Below are positions 34,576 to 43,155 of a DNA stretch of 64,000 nt, one piece after another (within the stretch, counting starts at the first letter, position 1; each line of letters begins with the position of its first letter). The notes below the pieces were generated by a model. That model was not told the origin of the DNA. It saw nothing but the letters and a program-made list of their open reading frames with translations, and made no database searches. The stretch comes from Aureobasidium sp. EXF-3400 (lineage: Eukaryota; Ascomycota; Dothideomycetes; Dothideales; Saccotheciaceae), in assembly GCA_024195585.1 (NCBI GenBank), contig SWBL01000006.1, positions 307,105 through 371,104 on the forward strand, read 5' to 3'. The position numbers and the translations under genes are program-made.

Positions 34576-36918
34576 CTACAACTTCTTGGTGAGTCCATCA
34601 CGCCAGTGTTCGTAGCTCTCAGTCATCTCCGGAGTAATTCTGCGCACTGCGGTCGACAGAGCAGTATCAAAGTCATTCTTTGATACCTTCATCTGCTCGG
34701 CATCTGAGTCACTCGCTTGGTTGTCGGACGTGACGATTGTGACCCTTCTACGCATGGCAGCACGGCAAGCGTTCAGGCAGATTTCGACAATTTCGGCGCC
34801 AGAGAATCCATCTGTGCGGACAGCCAGGTCGTCGATATTCACATCGTCGGCAAGGGGTACTTTGTTGGTACGAATGCGCAAGATCTCCTTGCGAGCAGAC
34901 TGTGATGGGGGTGAGATGTAGATGAGACTGTCGAAGCGACCAGGACGTAGCAGAGCAGGGTCCAGTACTTCAGGTTTGTTGGTAGCGGCTAGAACAAGCA
35001 CGCCCTTAAGACTCTCGATACCATCCATCTCGTTGAGCAGGGTCGTAAGTACGTTCAAGCCCTTGGTACCTGACGAATCGCGCTCTGAGCCAATAGAATC
35101 AATCTCGTCGAAGAAGATGATGCTAGGAGCAGCTGCGCGAGCTTTGCGGAACACTTCGCGTACTGAGCGTTCAGACTCGCCCACGTACATGGAAGTCAAC
35201 TCGGCGCCCTTGACAGCGATGAAGTTGAGACCAGACTCAGTTGCCACAGCTTTGGCAGTCAAAGTCTTGGAACATCCAGGGGGTCCGTAGAAGAGGATAC
35301 CCTTCTGGGGAGTCAAGCTCAAAGCGTCCATGTGCTGCTCGAATTTAAGGGGCCATTCCACAACCTCGTTCAACGTCTTCTTGACATCGCCGGAACCTCC
35401 AATATCCGACCACAATACCTTGGGGGTCTCAAGGAAGATCTCACGCATAGCTGTGGGACGGACTTCCAACATCGCTTTCTCATAATCTGCGAGGGTCACT
35501 TCGAGTTCACCATCATCTGTGTCGTCGGTATCGGCAGTTCGAGGTCTATCGCCAATACTGCAGCTTTGCATGCCGTTGACCAAAGTACGTTGTGATTCAT
35601 CGTCGTCGCCAGTGCGCTGAATGGGAAGCCAGTTCGTAGGCTTTTCCTGATATCTGTCCAGAGCATGCTCAAGAGCGTTGTTGAAGAGAGCTTCGAGATC
35701 TTGTCCAACGAAACCATGCGTACGCTCTCCGATAGTCTCGGCGAGCTCAGCAGTACCAGTCTCTCCCTGCATGACCTTGAGGATTTGAATTCTTGCTCGC
35801 ATGTCAGGAATAGGTATCTCAATTTCATAGCGAAGGCGTCCAGGTGTACGCAGTGATTTGTCAATGTCATTGGGAGTGTGTGCTGCGGCCACGACCAAGA
35901 CGTGTGTGTTTCGCAGTCTGTCAAGTTCGGCGACCAAAGCGGGTGCGAGGTTGTTTGCGGTGTAATCGCGTCCTTGTGTACCAGCGATCGATTCGAGATT
36001 GTCCATGATGACCAGACTGGGCTGATGGGCCACTGCTTCGGCAAAGAGATTGCGTACAGACTGTTGGTTCTTGCTAGATGTGCCAGCGAGGGAACTCTGA
36101 TCGATCCTAACAACCTTCTTCCAGGGAGCTTGAGTGGACAGGTGATTGAGTAGTAGCGTCTTTCCAGTTCCTTCAGGGCCATAAAGAAGGATACCACCAT
36201 TACGCTGGACTTGAGGTGGCAATCTCTTTCCTCTAATGTCACCGATCAAACGTGATAGACGTTTGTTGAGAAGTTCAATTTGCTTGTTTAGACCACCAAT
36301 GCCTTCCGGAGTAACAGCCATCGAACGAGGCAGAGGTGCCTCGGGTGTTACGGCAGATTCTTCGTCCTGGAGGATGATCTGACTCCTGTCGTCGAACAGA
36401 TACAAGGCTGGAGTTTTACTGGATTCGCTCGACTCGATGTGCTCAATGAGGAACCGCTTTCTCAGACCTTTACGAGACGAGGCCTCGAAAGCCACACCAG
36501 TAGTGATTGCCTCGACGTTACCAAGAGCCATGCCACAACGCCATTTCCAGCTTTTGTCATCCTTGGTAAGATCAATCTTCTCACTGTCCGAAACATCGAT
36601 AACGACAACGCGATCGGCATGAGCGATTTTTGCATTGATTTTTTCAATGGTGATTTGGCTACCGAGCTTGAATCCAAAGGCATCGCGCAAAGGCTCAGAT
36701 AGTTTGACAGGGTGAAGCTGAGGTTTCACACTTGTATCCAGGGATCTCCAAGCGATACCGACCGCAGATGAACCGTCTCCAGAATGCAGCATGCAAAGGT
36801 CGCCCAGTTTGAGTCCTAGAATATCGAGGTCTTTGGCTGTAAGATGCACGCGAAAGGCGCCATCTAGTGAATTAGAGGGACCCGAAGGCCTCACGGTGAA
36901 AAGGGTAGAATCCACCAT
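34576..36918 (-). CDS. AFG2: AAA+ ATPase AFG2/Drg1, 60S ribosome maturation
   Basis: A single exon of 780 residues, the same length as yeast Afg2. Afg2 is a cytoplasmic type II AAA ATPase, related to Cdc48, that releases Rlp24 from pre-60S particles and starts recycling of shuttling factors. The N-domain covers about 1-200. D1 has Walker A GPEGTGKT near residue 245, but its Walker B reads LVIMDNLESIAG, with Asn where the catalytic Glu normally sits. D2 has the Afg2-typical Walker A GPPGCSKTLTAKA near 545, an intact Walker B (IIFFDEIDSIGSERD) and LRPGRFDSLIY as the arginine-finger region. The N-terminal part lacks introns. Spata5-type paralogues are the only alternative. Confidence 0.93.
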   Translation of the reverse strand: MVDSTLFTVRPSGPSNSLDGAFRVHLTAKDLDILGLKLGDLCMLHSGDGSSAVGIAWRSLDTSVKPQLHPVKLSEPLRDAFGFKLGSQITIEKINAKIAHADRVVVIDVSDSEKIDLTKDDKSWKWRCGMALGNVEAITTGVAFEASSRKGLRKRFLIEHIESSESSKTPALYLFDDRSQIILQDEESAVTPEAPLPRSMAVTPEGIGGLNKQIELLNKRLSRLIGDIRGKRLPPQVQRNGGILLYGPEGTGKTLLLNHLSTQAPWKKVVRIDQSSLAGTSSKNQQSVRNLFAEAVAHQPSLVIMDNLESIAGTQGRDYTANNLAPALVAELDRLRNTHVLVVAAAHTPNDIDKSLRTPGRLRYEIEIPIPDMRARIQILKVMQGETGTAELAETIGERTHGFVGQDLEALFNNALEHALDRYQEKPTNWLPIQRTGDDDESQRTLVNGMQSCSIGDRPRTADTDDTDDGELEVTLADYEKAMLEVRPTAMREIFLETPKVLWSDIGGSGDVKKTLNEVVEWPLKFEQHMDALSLTPQKGILFYGPPGCSKTLTAKAVATESGLNFIAVKGAELTSMYVGESERSVREVFRKARAAAPSIIFFDEIDSIGSERDSSGTKGLNVLTTLLNEMDGIESLKGVLVLAATNKPEVLDPALLRPGRFDSLIYISPPSQSARKEILRIRTNKVPLADDVNIDDLAVRTDGFSGAEIVEICLNACRAAMRRRVTIVTSDNQASDSDAEQMKVSKNDFDTALSTAVRRITPEMTESYEHWRDGLTKKL

Positions 36919-37376
36919 GGCGTCTACCTAGCGATAAGTGCTGACGTTTCGCGGTTTGCAAAAGCGATTTTTTTTTGTAAAGATTATTCAAGTGTATAGA
37001 AGTCTTGGCTTAGTCAGCCGAAATGTTTGGACGAGTGAATGACAATCAGGATCAAGGTAGCAACTGCTTCGCCGCAATACAATATCGCAAATGTACTTGT
37101 AGAGATACAGAATTGTCTTCTAACCAGTTCGTGCCTATGGAGAGCTGATACCAACGATGGTTCCCGGTGGACGCTGCTCTGCTCTCAGAAGTATTGTGCA
37201 CCACCGTAGCCCACTTCTTAATCACTCAAAGACTTTGTGGGAGATCATAATACGGCACAGGAATCCGACCACACTGATATGAGAACGTGTACATCCATCT
37301 CTTGTTTGTGAAAGCTGATCTTGAGAGTTAAGGTTCGAGTGCTTGCATAGAGGAAACGCTGCTGAGTCAGCAAGAA
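36919..37376. promoter_or_regulatory. Divergent region AFG2 / mitochondrial orphan
   Basis: About 460 bp between two head-to-head genes. A T9 tract lies near 36969-36977, about 55 bp upstream of the AFG2 ATG. If the plus-strand gene starts at a later ATG (37410 or 37473), the region is longer. Confidence 0.4.
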
Positions 37377-38876
37377 ATGCGGGCAAGACGTGGATGGCGG
37401 ACATTTCACATGCAAGCGGCGCATCCAGACGCTCAAAGCCAAATCTGCAAAAGATTCGAGGTGCGACAATTGATGCCGGCGGCGCAACCAGTCTATCTAC
37501 GAGCGTCATGCCTGAGATGGCTCCCTCGTGAGAGCAGGCACCTCTCTGACTCGACAAATACTCGACTTCCCTTCCTACGACCTGGATACCATGCGAGATG
37601 CACGAACCATGATCCGAGGGGCCTGAGACACGCGAGTTCCAAGGCACCAAACGGAACGAAGACACCCACTCCCAATACCAATGGACGAGATGAACAAGGG
37701 AATAAATCCTCTCTACTGGAAGAGCTGTTTCCAGAAGAAGCCCAGGCCAAACCTCAAGCCTCAACTCGACCAAAGGAGCGCGATGTGCCACGACTAGATG
37801 TCCGCGCTTCCCTATCGAAAGCTACCACTCGAAGAGTGCCAAAGGACGACAGTCTTGTTAGAAGAGTGCAGAAGAGTGACAAAAACTGGTGGAATAGGAC
37901 CGAAGCAGATGCGCCAGAGCCGACTCCGGTACAAGACAGGCAAAAGCGTCAGCGTGTCGAGGCTGTACTTTTGCTCCGGAACGCAAGCACCACTCTGGTC
38001 GAAGATGATTTCACAAGATTGATCCCTCAAGGATTGCATATCGAAGGTTGGACATTGGATCAAGCCGACATTGTCAAGGTCGTGCCAGGACGCAATACAA
38101 GTACTCTGGAGCGCGCCAACTTCTACTTTATTCTCTTCAGCTCACGCCCCGCCATGAACTCATACCGCGTCCACGTTCAAAATTTACACTCGCTCGCCTC
38201 AAGGCATGTTCAGTCCAGTCTCACATCGCCCATACCTCCTCCACCGGGATATTACCTCGACGGCCATGATGTTGATGCTCTTTTGCAATCCTACACCCTC
38301 ATCCCGCCGTCCCGCTCCTTACAGCTTTTGCCATTGCCTATGCAAGTTACGCCATCCGTAGTCGATATTATCCACAATCTGGGCTACCCGGACATTGTCA
38401 AAGGCCCTCTCCGGGAACCATACATTGTAATGATACGACTCGAAGGTCCTCAGTTGCCCATCACCATGATCAAAGGTGTCTTGAGCAAGGTCGAGCGAGA
38501 ACGAAGGATACCTTGGAACCGCGAGTTTGGCGATCTGTCATACCAAACACGGGAGCCCAAGTCAAAGAACATCTCGCCCTTGGACAGAAAAAGCCGCCTG
38601 GATACGAGTGGGAGAAGAAATAAGAACGACTGGTTCAACGAGATTGAAGAGATTGCCGAGATGGACGCCGAGGTAGAGGAGGACGAGCCGGAAGACAACC
38701 CATCGGGCCCACGCGAGAGACGCAAGGCTAGATGCTCCTATCTCTTTGGCTTTGACACTGAGGATGCCGCTCTTACGTTTGTACAATACTGGCACCGGAG
38801 ACCGCTCGAAATGACTGCCATGAGTTACAATTCCGACGACATAGCTCCTGTAGTGGACGCTGAGCTGTTGTGGTAA
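37377..38876 (+). CDS. Uncharacterised mitochondrial-type protein
   Basis: A single exon of up to 499 residues. The true start is uncertain among ATGs at 37377, 37410 and 37473; the last gives MPAAQPVYLRASCLRWLPRE, a convincing mitochondrial presequence. A disordered basic/acidic stretch (about 95-190) precedes a folded part with VEAVLLLRNASTTLVEDDFTR, GLHIEGWTL and ERANFYFILFSSRPAMNSY, which reads like RNA-recognition-motif-type strands. A second part near 310-360 (PYIVMIRLEGPQLPITMIKG) and the ending SYLFGFDTEDAALTFVQYWH look similar in style. I do not recognise the family; mitochondrial RNA binding is only a guess. It converges on CWC26 with 24 bp between the stop codons. Confidence 0.72.
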   Translation: MRARRGWRTFHMQAAHPDAQSQICKRFEVRQLMPAAQPVYLRASCLRWLPRESRHLSDSTNTRLPFLRPGYHARCTNHDPRGLRHASSKAPNGTKTPTPNTNGRDEQGNKSSLLEELFPEEAQAKPQASTRPKERDVPRLDVRASLSKATTRRVPKDDSLVRRVQKSDKNWWNRTEADAPEPTPVQDRQKRQRVEAVLLLRNASTTLVEDDFTRLIPQGLHIEGWTLDQADIVKVVPGRNTSTLERANFYFILFSSRPAMNSYRVHVQNLHSLASRHVQSSLTSPIPPPPGYYLDGHDVDALLQSYTLIPPSRSLQLLPLPMQVTPSVVDIIHNLGYPDIVKGPLREPYIVMIRLEGPQLPITMIKGVLSKVERERRIPWNREFGDLSYQTREPKSKNISPLDRKSRLDTSGRRNKNDWFNEIEEIAEMDAEVEEDEPEDNPSGPRERRKARCSYLFGFDTEDAALTFVQYWHRRPLEMTAMSYNSDDIAPVVDAELLW

Positions 38877-38900
38877 TAAAATTGGAGTATCATGATCCAT

Positions 38901-39881
38901 CTATTCGTCCATCTGCCAAGCGTATTTCAAGTCCTTGATGTTTTGCTGTTGATTGCGCGCTTCGAACCATCTCTTTTCAAAGCCAATGCTACGATCCACA
39001 CCATCCCATCGGTATCCAGGCCTGATGCCGTAGCGGTTGGGTTCAAAGGCGCCTGCGTATGTCTTTTTCCTTCCTTTAGCGCTCTTGGTTCCTTTTGTCG
39101 TCGTGCCCGTACTCAGGAATGCCAATGCTGGATCGTTCCATCGTTCTTGTTCCTTCTGCTCGTCGTTGAGCTGGCGATCGTCTGCGTAGCGACTGAGGGA
39201 CATTGTCTTTGCCTTCTCCAATTCTCGCATGCGCGCCTCCTTCTCTCTCTTCTGCACGTCGCCGCGTCTGTTCTCGGCCTCCTCTGCCTTCTTTCTCTCT
39301 TCCTCATCGGCCTGGCGTCGCAGCTCGGCGCGTTTCATGGCGACGTTGATGATGCGACCAGACGCATCACGGTATATCGTCTCTTGTGCTTTACCCGTAG
39401 GATCCATGCCCATCTCTTGCATTGCCTTCTTCTCCTCACGCTCCTTCCTCCTCAAGGCCTTGGTGACCTGTTCAGCCGTTTGCAAACCCGCCATAGCGCC
39501 TGACGCCATTGTTGGTCCTGAGTAATCCATATCTTCGTCTTCCCCAACGACAGCAGGAGCATCCTCGTCCTCAGCATTGCGGGCTTGTGTCTCGGCGGCG
39601 GCATCGGCAAGGATAGCATCGGCTGCAGCTTGCTCGTTGTTGGAGGGAGCGGCTTTGCCAAACGTCCTCCATGTCGTTGTTCGTTTACTGATATTTGCGC
39701 CTCCTGGAATGAACATGGGTGTGTCGTCGTCGTCGTCGTTTCGTGGTTTGCTCAGACCGCTCACATCGTCGTCGGCGATAACCAGGCCTGCGTCTTCGGC
39801 ATTCTTTCTCTTGCGCTTCTTGCCTTTGGATGATTTGTCGGCAGAGAGGTAGTTTTGTGCCAGATAGTCTGCGAGACCCAT
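38901..39881 (-). CDS. CWC26: Pre-mRNA-splicing factor CWC26 / Bud13
   Basis: A single exon of 326 residues. Bud13 is part of the RES complex (Bud13, Pml1, Snu17/Ist3) that binds the activating spliceosome and helps retain unspliced RNA in the nucleus. The N-terminus (MGLADYLAQNYLSAD) is typical. The C-terminal half carries the family core: ETIYRDASGRIINVAMKRAE, a charged helix with MSLSRYADDRQLND, and the final block NRYGIRPGYRWDGVDRSIGF followed by FEARNQQQNIKDLKYAWQM. The middle is disordered. The gene is head to head with the alkyltransferase-like gene, with 171 bp between start codons. Length is usual for filamentous ascomycetes. Confidence 0.94.
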   Translation of the reverse strand: MGLADYLAQNYLSADKSSKGKKRKRKNAEDAGLVIADDDVSGLSKPRNDDDDDTPMFIPGGANISKRTTTWRTFGKAAPSNNEQAAADAILADAAAETQARNAEDEDAPAVVGEDEDMDYSGPTMASGAMAGLQTAEQVTKALRRKEREEKKAMQEMGMDPTGKAQETIYRDASGRIINVAMKRAELRRQADEEERKKAEEAENRRGDVQKREKEARMRELEKAKTMSLSRYADDRQLNDEQKEQERWNDPALAFLSTGTTTKGTKSAKGRKKTYAGAFEPNRYGIRPGYRWDGVDRSIGFEKRWFEARNQQQNIKDLKYAWQMDE

Positions 39882-40052
39882 GTTGGTGATGTGAGTTGAA
39901 TAGACAGTCTTAGTGATTCTTCTCGGTCAGTCAAAAGATGACGGACTTGGGCACTTTCTCGAATCTTGGCGTGGCACATGCGCGGGGGTGATCCATAACA
40001 TTATTCATGTTGCTGCTTCACACCTTTGACGTGATTTTGAATACATGCTGCA

Positions 40053-40638
40053 ATGGCTCGATCTGAAGAAGCCGCTGCTTGGACATATGCCGTATACAAT
40101 GCGGTGAGAGAAGTTCCGTACGGAAAAGTAACATCCTATGGCCATATTGCTCGCCTGCTCGGGAAGCGTAAGTAAAGCTGCTCCACCTGCTACCATGATA
40201 TTCGTCTAGGTTACTGATACTCTAGACAGCTGAATGCCCAAGGTCAGCATGTTACTCTCGGCCCAACGACTGAAAGACTAATTCTAGCCAGACAAGTGGG
40301 TGTGTCCTTGAAGGCGCTTCTCTCCGCTACAGCACAGCCGGATGCTCATTACAATAACTCAAATGTACCATGGCAGAGAATCATCAACTCTAAAGGTGCC
40401 ATCAGCCCAAGGTAGCTCATGTCCTCGGTCTCGGATGCATCATGACCAACATCTGACATTGTGCAGAGGAGTAAATGGTGCTCGTCAACAAGCAACTGCT
40501 CTAGAGGCCGAAGGTGTACAAGTGACTCGAGGATCACTCGGAGAGTACACGATCGACTTTACAATCTACGGATGGTTCCCTGACAGACTCCCAAGCGACC
40601 TCAGCGAAGATGATGAAGACGATGAGGACGAAGAATGA
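40053..40638 (+). CDS. Alkyltransferase-like DNA repair protein (Atl1)
   Basis: Exons 40053-40167, 40230-40242 (13 nt), 40292-40411 and 40467-40638 encode 139 residues. Atl1 proteins resemble O6-methylguanine methyltransferase but cannot transfer the alkyl group; they bind and flip O6-alkylguanine and hand it to nucleotide excision repair. The sequence shows the helix-turn-helix (VTSYGHIARLLGKPECPRQV) and VPWQRIINSKGAISPRG, where Trp70 stands in place of the catalytic Cys of PCHR in the methyltransferases. This substitution defines the family. The acidic tail (SEDDEDDEDEE) is not typical of short Atl1 proteins. The 13-nt microexon encodes part of PECPR and is fixed by frame on both sides. Confidence 0.92.
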
Positions 40639-41460
40639 CCAACGAGAACAGCATGTGCTATGCACGTTGTGCACAACATGCACAAAGGCACCTGCCACAA
40701 ATAGAAGCCGAGCTTAACGCCGAGACATGACGTGCGCTTTGTTGCCTGGATGACCACAACAACAGACATCAAACAAGGTGCCCGTTTCCGGCCGGCGCCG
40801 CCATCTTGGTCCACAACCAGTCACGAACCCCCCGTGGGCCGTGGATCTTGATCTTGCTTGCCGCGACTGAAAACATGACGCCGGATGGAGGCACGCATGA
40901 CCATGCCAACATACGAACGTGGCTCCCCTTATCGTCCACTCCCCGCAGTCAGCCTGTCTGGAAGGAGCGTCGGTGACTGAAGTCGTCTAATCGGTAGGCA
41001 TCAAAGCAATGCAGACTCGTTCTTTGTTCTCTGTCTCGGAACTCCTTGAACTTCACTCAGTGACTCATTTGCGGTGTCTCCCTGTTGCGTCTCAGCTGTA
41101 TTAAACTCTATACTGACGCCGTTGATACACGACGCCGCGAGCGGACCAAGCCCTTATCTCATCATCGGATTCCACTCGGGTATTCACTAACTCCACACTT
41201 TACCCCAGTGAGTCAGGAGCGATCCGGGACCATCTGACTGCCAACTCCCTCCTCCTTGTTGTTTGTCCATTTGACTTCCTTTGTTTGAAACATTCCGTCA
41301 TTGATACCTGCTTCCTACGCTCTTCCCTACAACCTCACTTCTGCATCACCCCCTCACCTCATTCCATCTTCCAGCCTCTTTGTTTACCATCATCACGCCG
41401 ATCAGCTATCTGCCTCAACAACTCTCCTTCAGTCTATACCGGTATACGCCATCGCCAGTC
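40639..41460. other. Intergenic region, 0.8 kb, before uncharacterised gene
   Basis: No supported gene. The 250 bp before the ATG at 41461 are strongly pyrimidine rich (for example cacttctgcatcaccccctc), fitting a leader and promoter. Just downstream of the Atl1 stop a small inverted repeat tgcacgttgtgcacaacatgc (40655-40680) is visible. Confidence 0.4.
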
Positions 41461-42078
41461 ATGTCTTCTGAGCAGGCATTCCCCGAATCCGACCTTCGCA
41501 GCGCTGCTCAGGACTACAAGCGCGATGCCGACCAGAAGGCCAAATGGGGCATGGGCGCTGCCTTCACGAAGGGCCGAGGCGAGAACCCCATGCCCGTGAA
41601 GAGAAGCAAGACGTAAGACCCTTTATCCCACCTCCATCCGACACGGTGCTAGGGAACATGCAACTGACCAGTGCGATACAGTCAGTCCTTCCGTCACGCC
41701 CAGAAGAGCGGTGTCTTCTGCCCCGTCGCTGTCCCCAGCAAAGCAAAGATTGCTCGCAAGCAAGACATGCAAGCCGCCGCCAATGAATACGCCGTTAGTT
41801 CCGAAGACAGCAGCGGTGCCTCGGGCGACGAAGCCACAACCCCGACCGAGATCCTCTGCAGCTTTGACTCTGCCCGCGTCCCCTCGCACGGAAGCCAGAT
41901 CTTGAACACTGCCCTCGCAAAGGCCATCGAGCAATACGAGGACAAGGAGACCATCAAGCTTGTACGCAACGAGTACGAGATCCTTGATGCCGATGAAGAG
42001 GAGGCCCATAACCTTGGCCATGTCTCTGTTAAGCCCAAGCTCATGGACGCCGAGGATGCTGAGTATGAGTTTGTTTGA
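41461..42078 (+). CDS. Uncharacterised small fungal protein
   Basis: Exons 41461-41612 and 41682-42078 encode 182 residues. The 69-nt intron has GTAAGA and ACAG ends and is fixed by frame. The N-terminus (MSSEQAFPESDLRSAAQDYK) and the segment KWGMGAAFTKGRGENPMPVK are polar; a central Ser/Glu-rich stretch precedes ILNTALAKAIEQYEDKETIK and LVRNEYEILD, which should form a helical C-terminal part ending in DAEDAEYEFV. No catalytic motif, membrane span or signal peptide is visible. I do not recognise it. Codon use is like that of neighbouring genes and the promoter is pyrimidine rich, suggesting a well-expressed real gene. Confidence 0.75.
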
Positions 42079-43155
42079 AGCCGAGTGCTGTCGATCAACT
42101 CTCTCATTCTCAACTCTCTTTGCTCACTCTGGTACTCTCTGCTTTATCTTCATGGCGTACGGCACGGCAACATTATACGACAGAAACACTATATATCGAT
42201 ATCGACGAGGGACATGATGCATGGCGCGGTTTTGTTACATGGGGGTCTTCATTCACATGGCGCTTTTCATGAGACTGGTTCGGGCTCGTTCTTGCAGCCT
42301 TTATACCTTATCAAGGACTTGATGAGCGGACTGTTCTTTTTTTTCGATGCTTACTTTACTTCATTACCTCCTTTTTATTATACCCACGCTCTGAATGAGA
42401 TGTGGATGACCAGGCAGCTATAATGATGATTGCATACTCTTTCTCTTTATATAATCCTGTTTTCCTGTGGTTGTTGTCAATGATATCACGCTCTCAGGCC
42501 GACTTGAACGTTCTACACTATTCGTTCTAGTTTACCATCTTGAATGATCCTCTTCACGGAACTTGCAATCATATCTGCTCTCGATTCGTGTAAGACGACT
42601 GCTCTTAATCAGTCTCTAAAGGCTGCTCTGAGAACGGATGGTGACTTTGCAGATAAAACCGACTAAGAGTTCTTATCGGAGAGACCTGCAAATCGCATGC
42701 TGTAATTCGATGCACTGTGAAATACCATGGGATCAACGAGCTTGGGACTTTGGGACACGTGAAATATCCTACTTCTCGCGTGATGACTGCTTGAACCAGT
42801 TCCGAACGCTGCTCTGTAGATTACACAAAGACGTTGAGATACTCAACAGCCTGTAAGAATATTTGGTATCGAAGAGGCCTGTGATTCGCATACTGTAGCT
42901 TTATGCACTGTGAGATATCATAGATCCAACGAGCTCAGAAGACAGTGACGATAGAGACGTGAGACAGTTTGCATATCCGTTTGATTTGCTATATATAATC
43001 CGACACGTTCTTCACTCCTTGGTGGGCGCAGCAAAGAAAAGAATAATACCTTTGCGGTCGAGAGTAAGAGCTGAAATCCCCCATCCCATTTTACCGGGAG
43101 AACGCCGTCCATATGAACCCTTTTCCGTTCGCCAGATTCAGCATACTGTTTTTCT
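42079..43155. other. Gene-free region holding a degenerate tandem repeat
   Basis: About 1.1 kb downstream of the uncharacterised gene and of TAF5 (convergent). It contains two decayed copies of a block of about 160-190 bp (42585-42742 and 42772-42935), listed separately. No coding frame is supported. Confidence 0.5.
42585..42935. repeat. Two degenerate tandem copies of a ~190-bp unit
   Basis: The core 42681-42742 aligns without gaps to 42874-42935: 47 of 62 positions are identical by my count, and 12 of the 15 differences are transitions. Homology extends upstream with small gaps: both copies share GACTGCT, then CAGT, then CTGCTCTG (42622-42630 and 42808-42816). The offset is 186-193 bp. Neither copy is coding. 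The transition bias fits decay of a duplicated sequence, possibly by repeat-induced point mutation, but both A-to-G and G-to-A directions occur. Confidence 0.75.
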
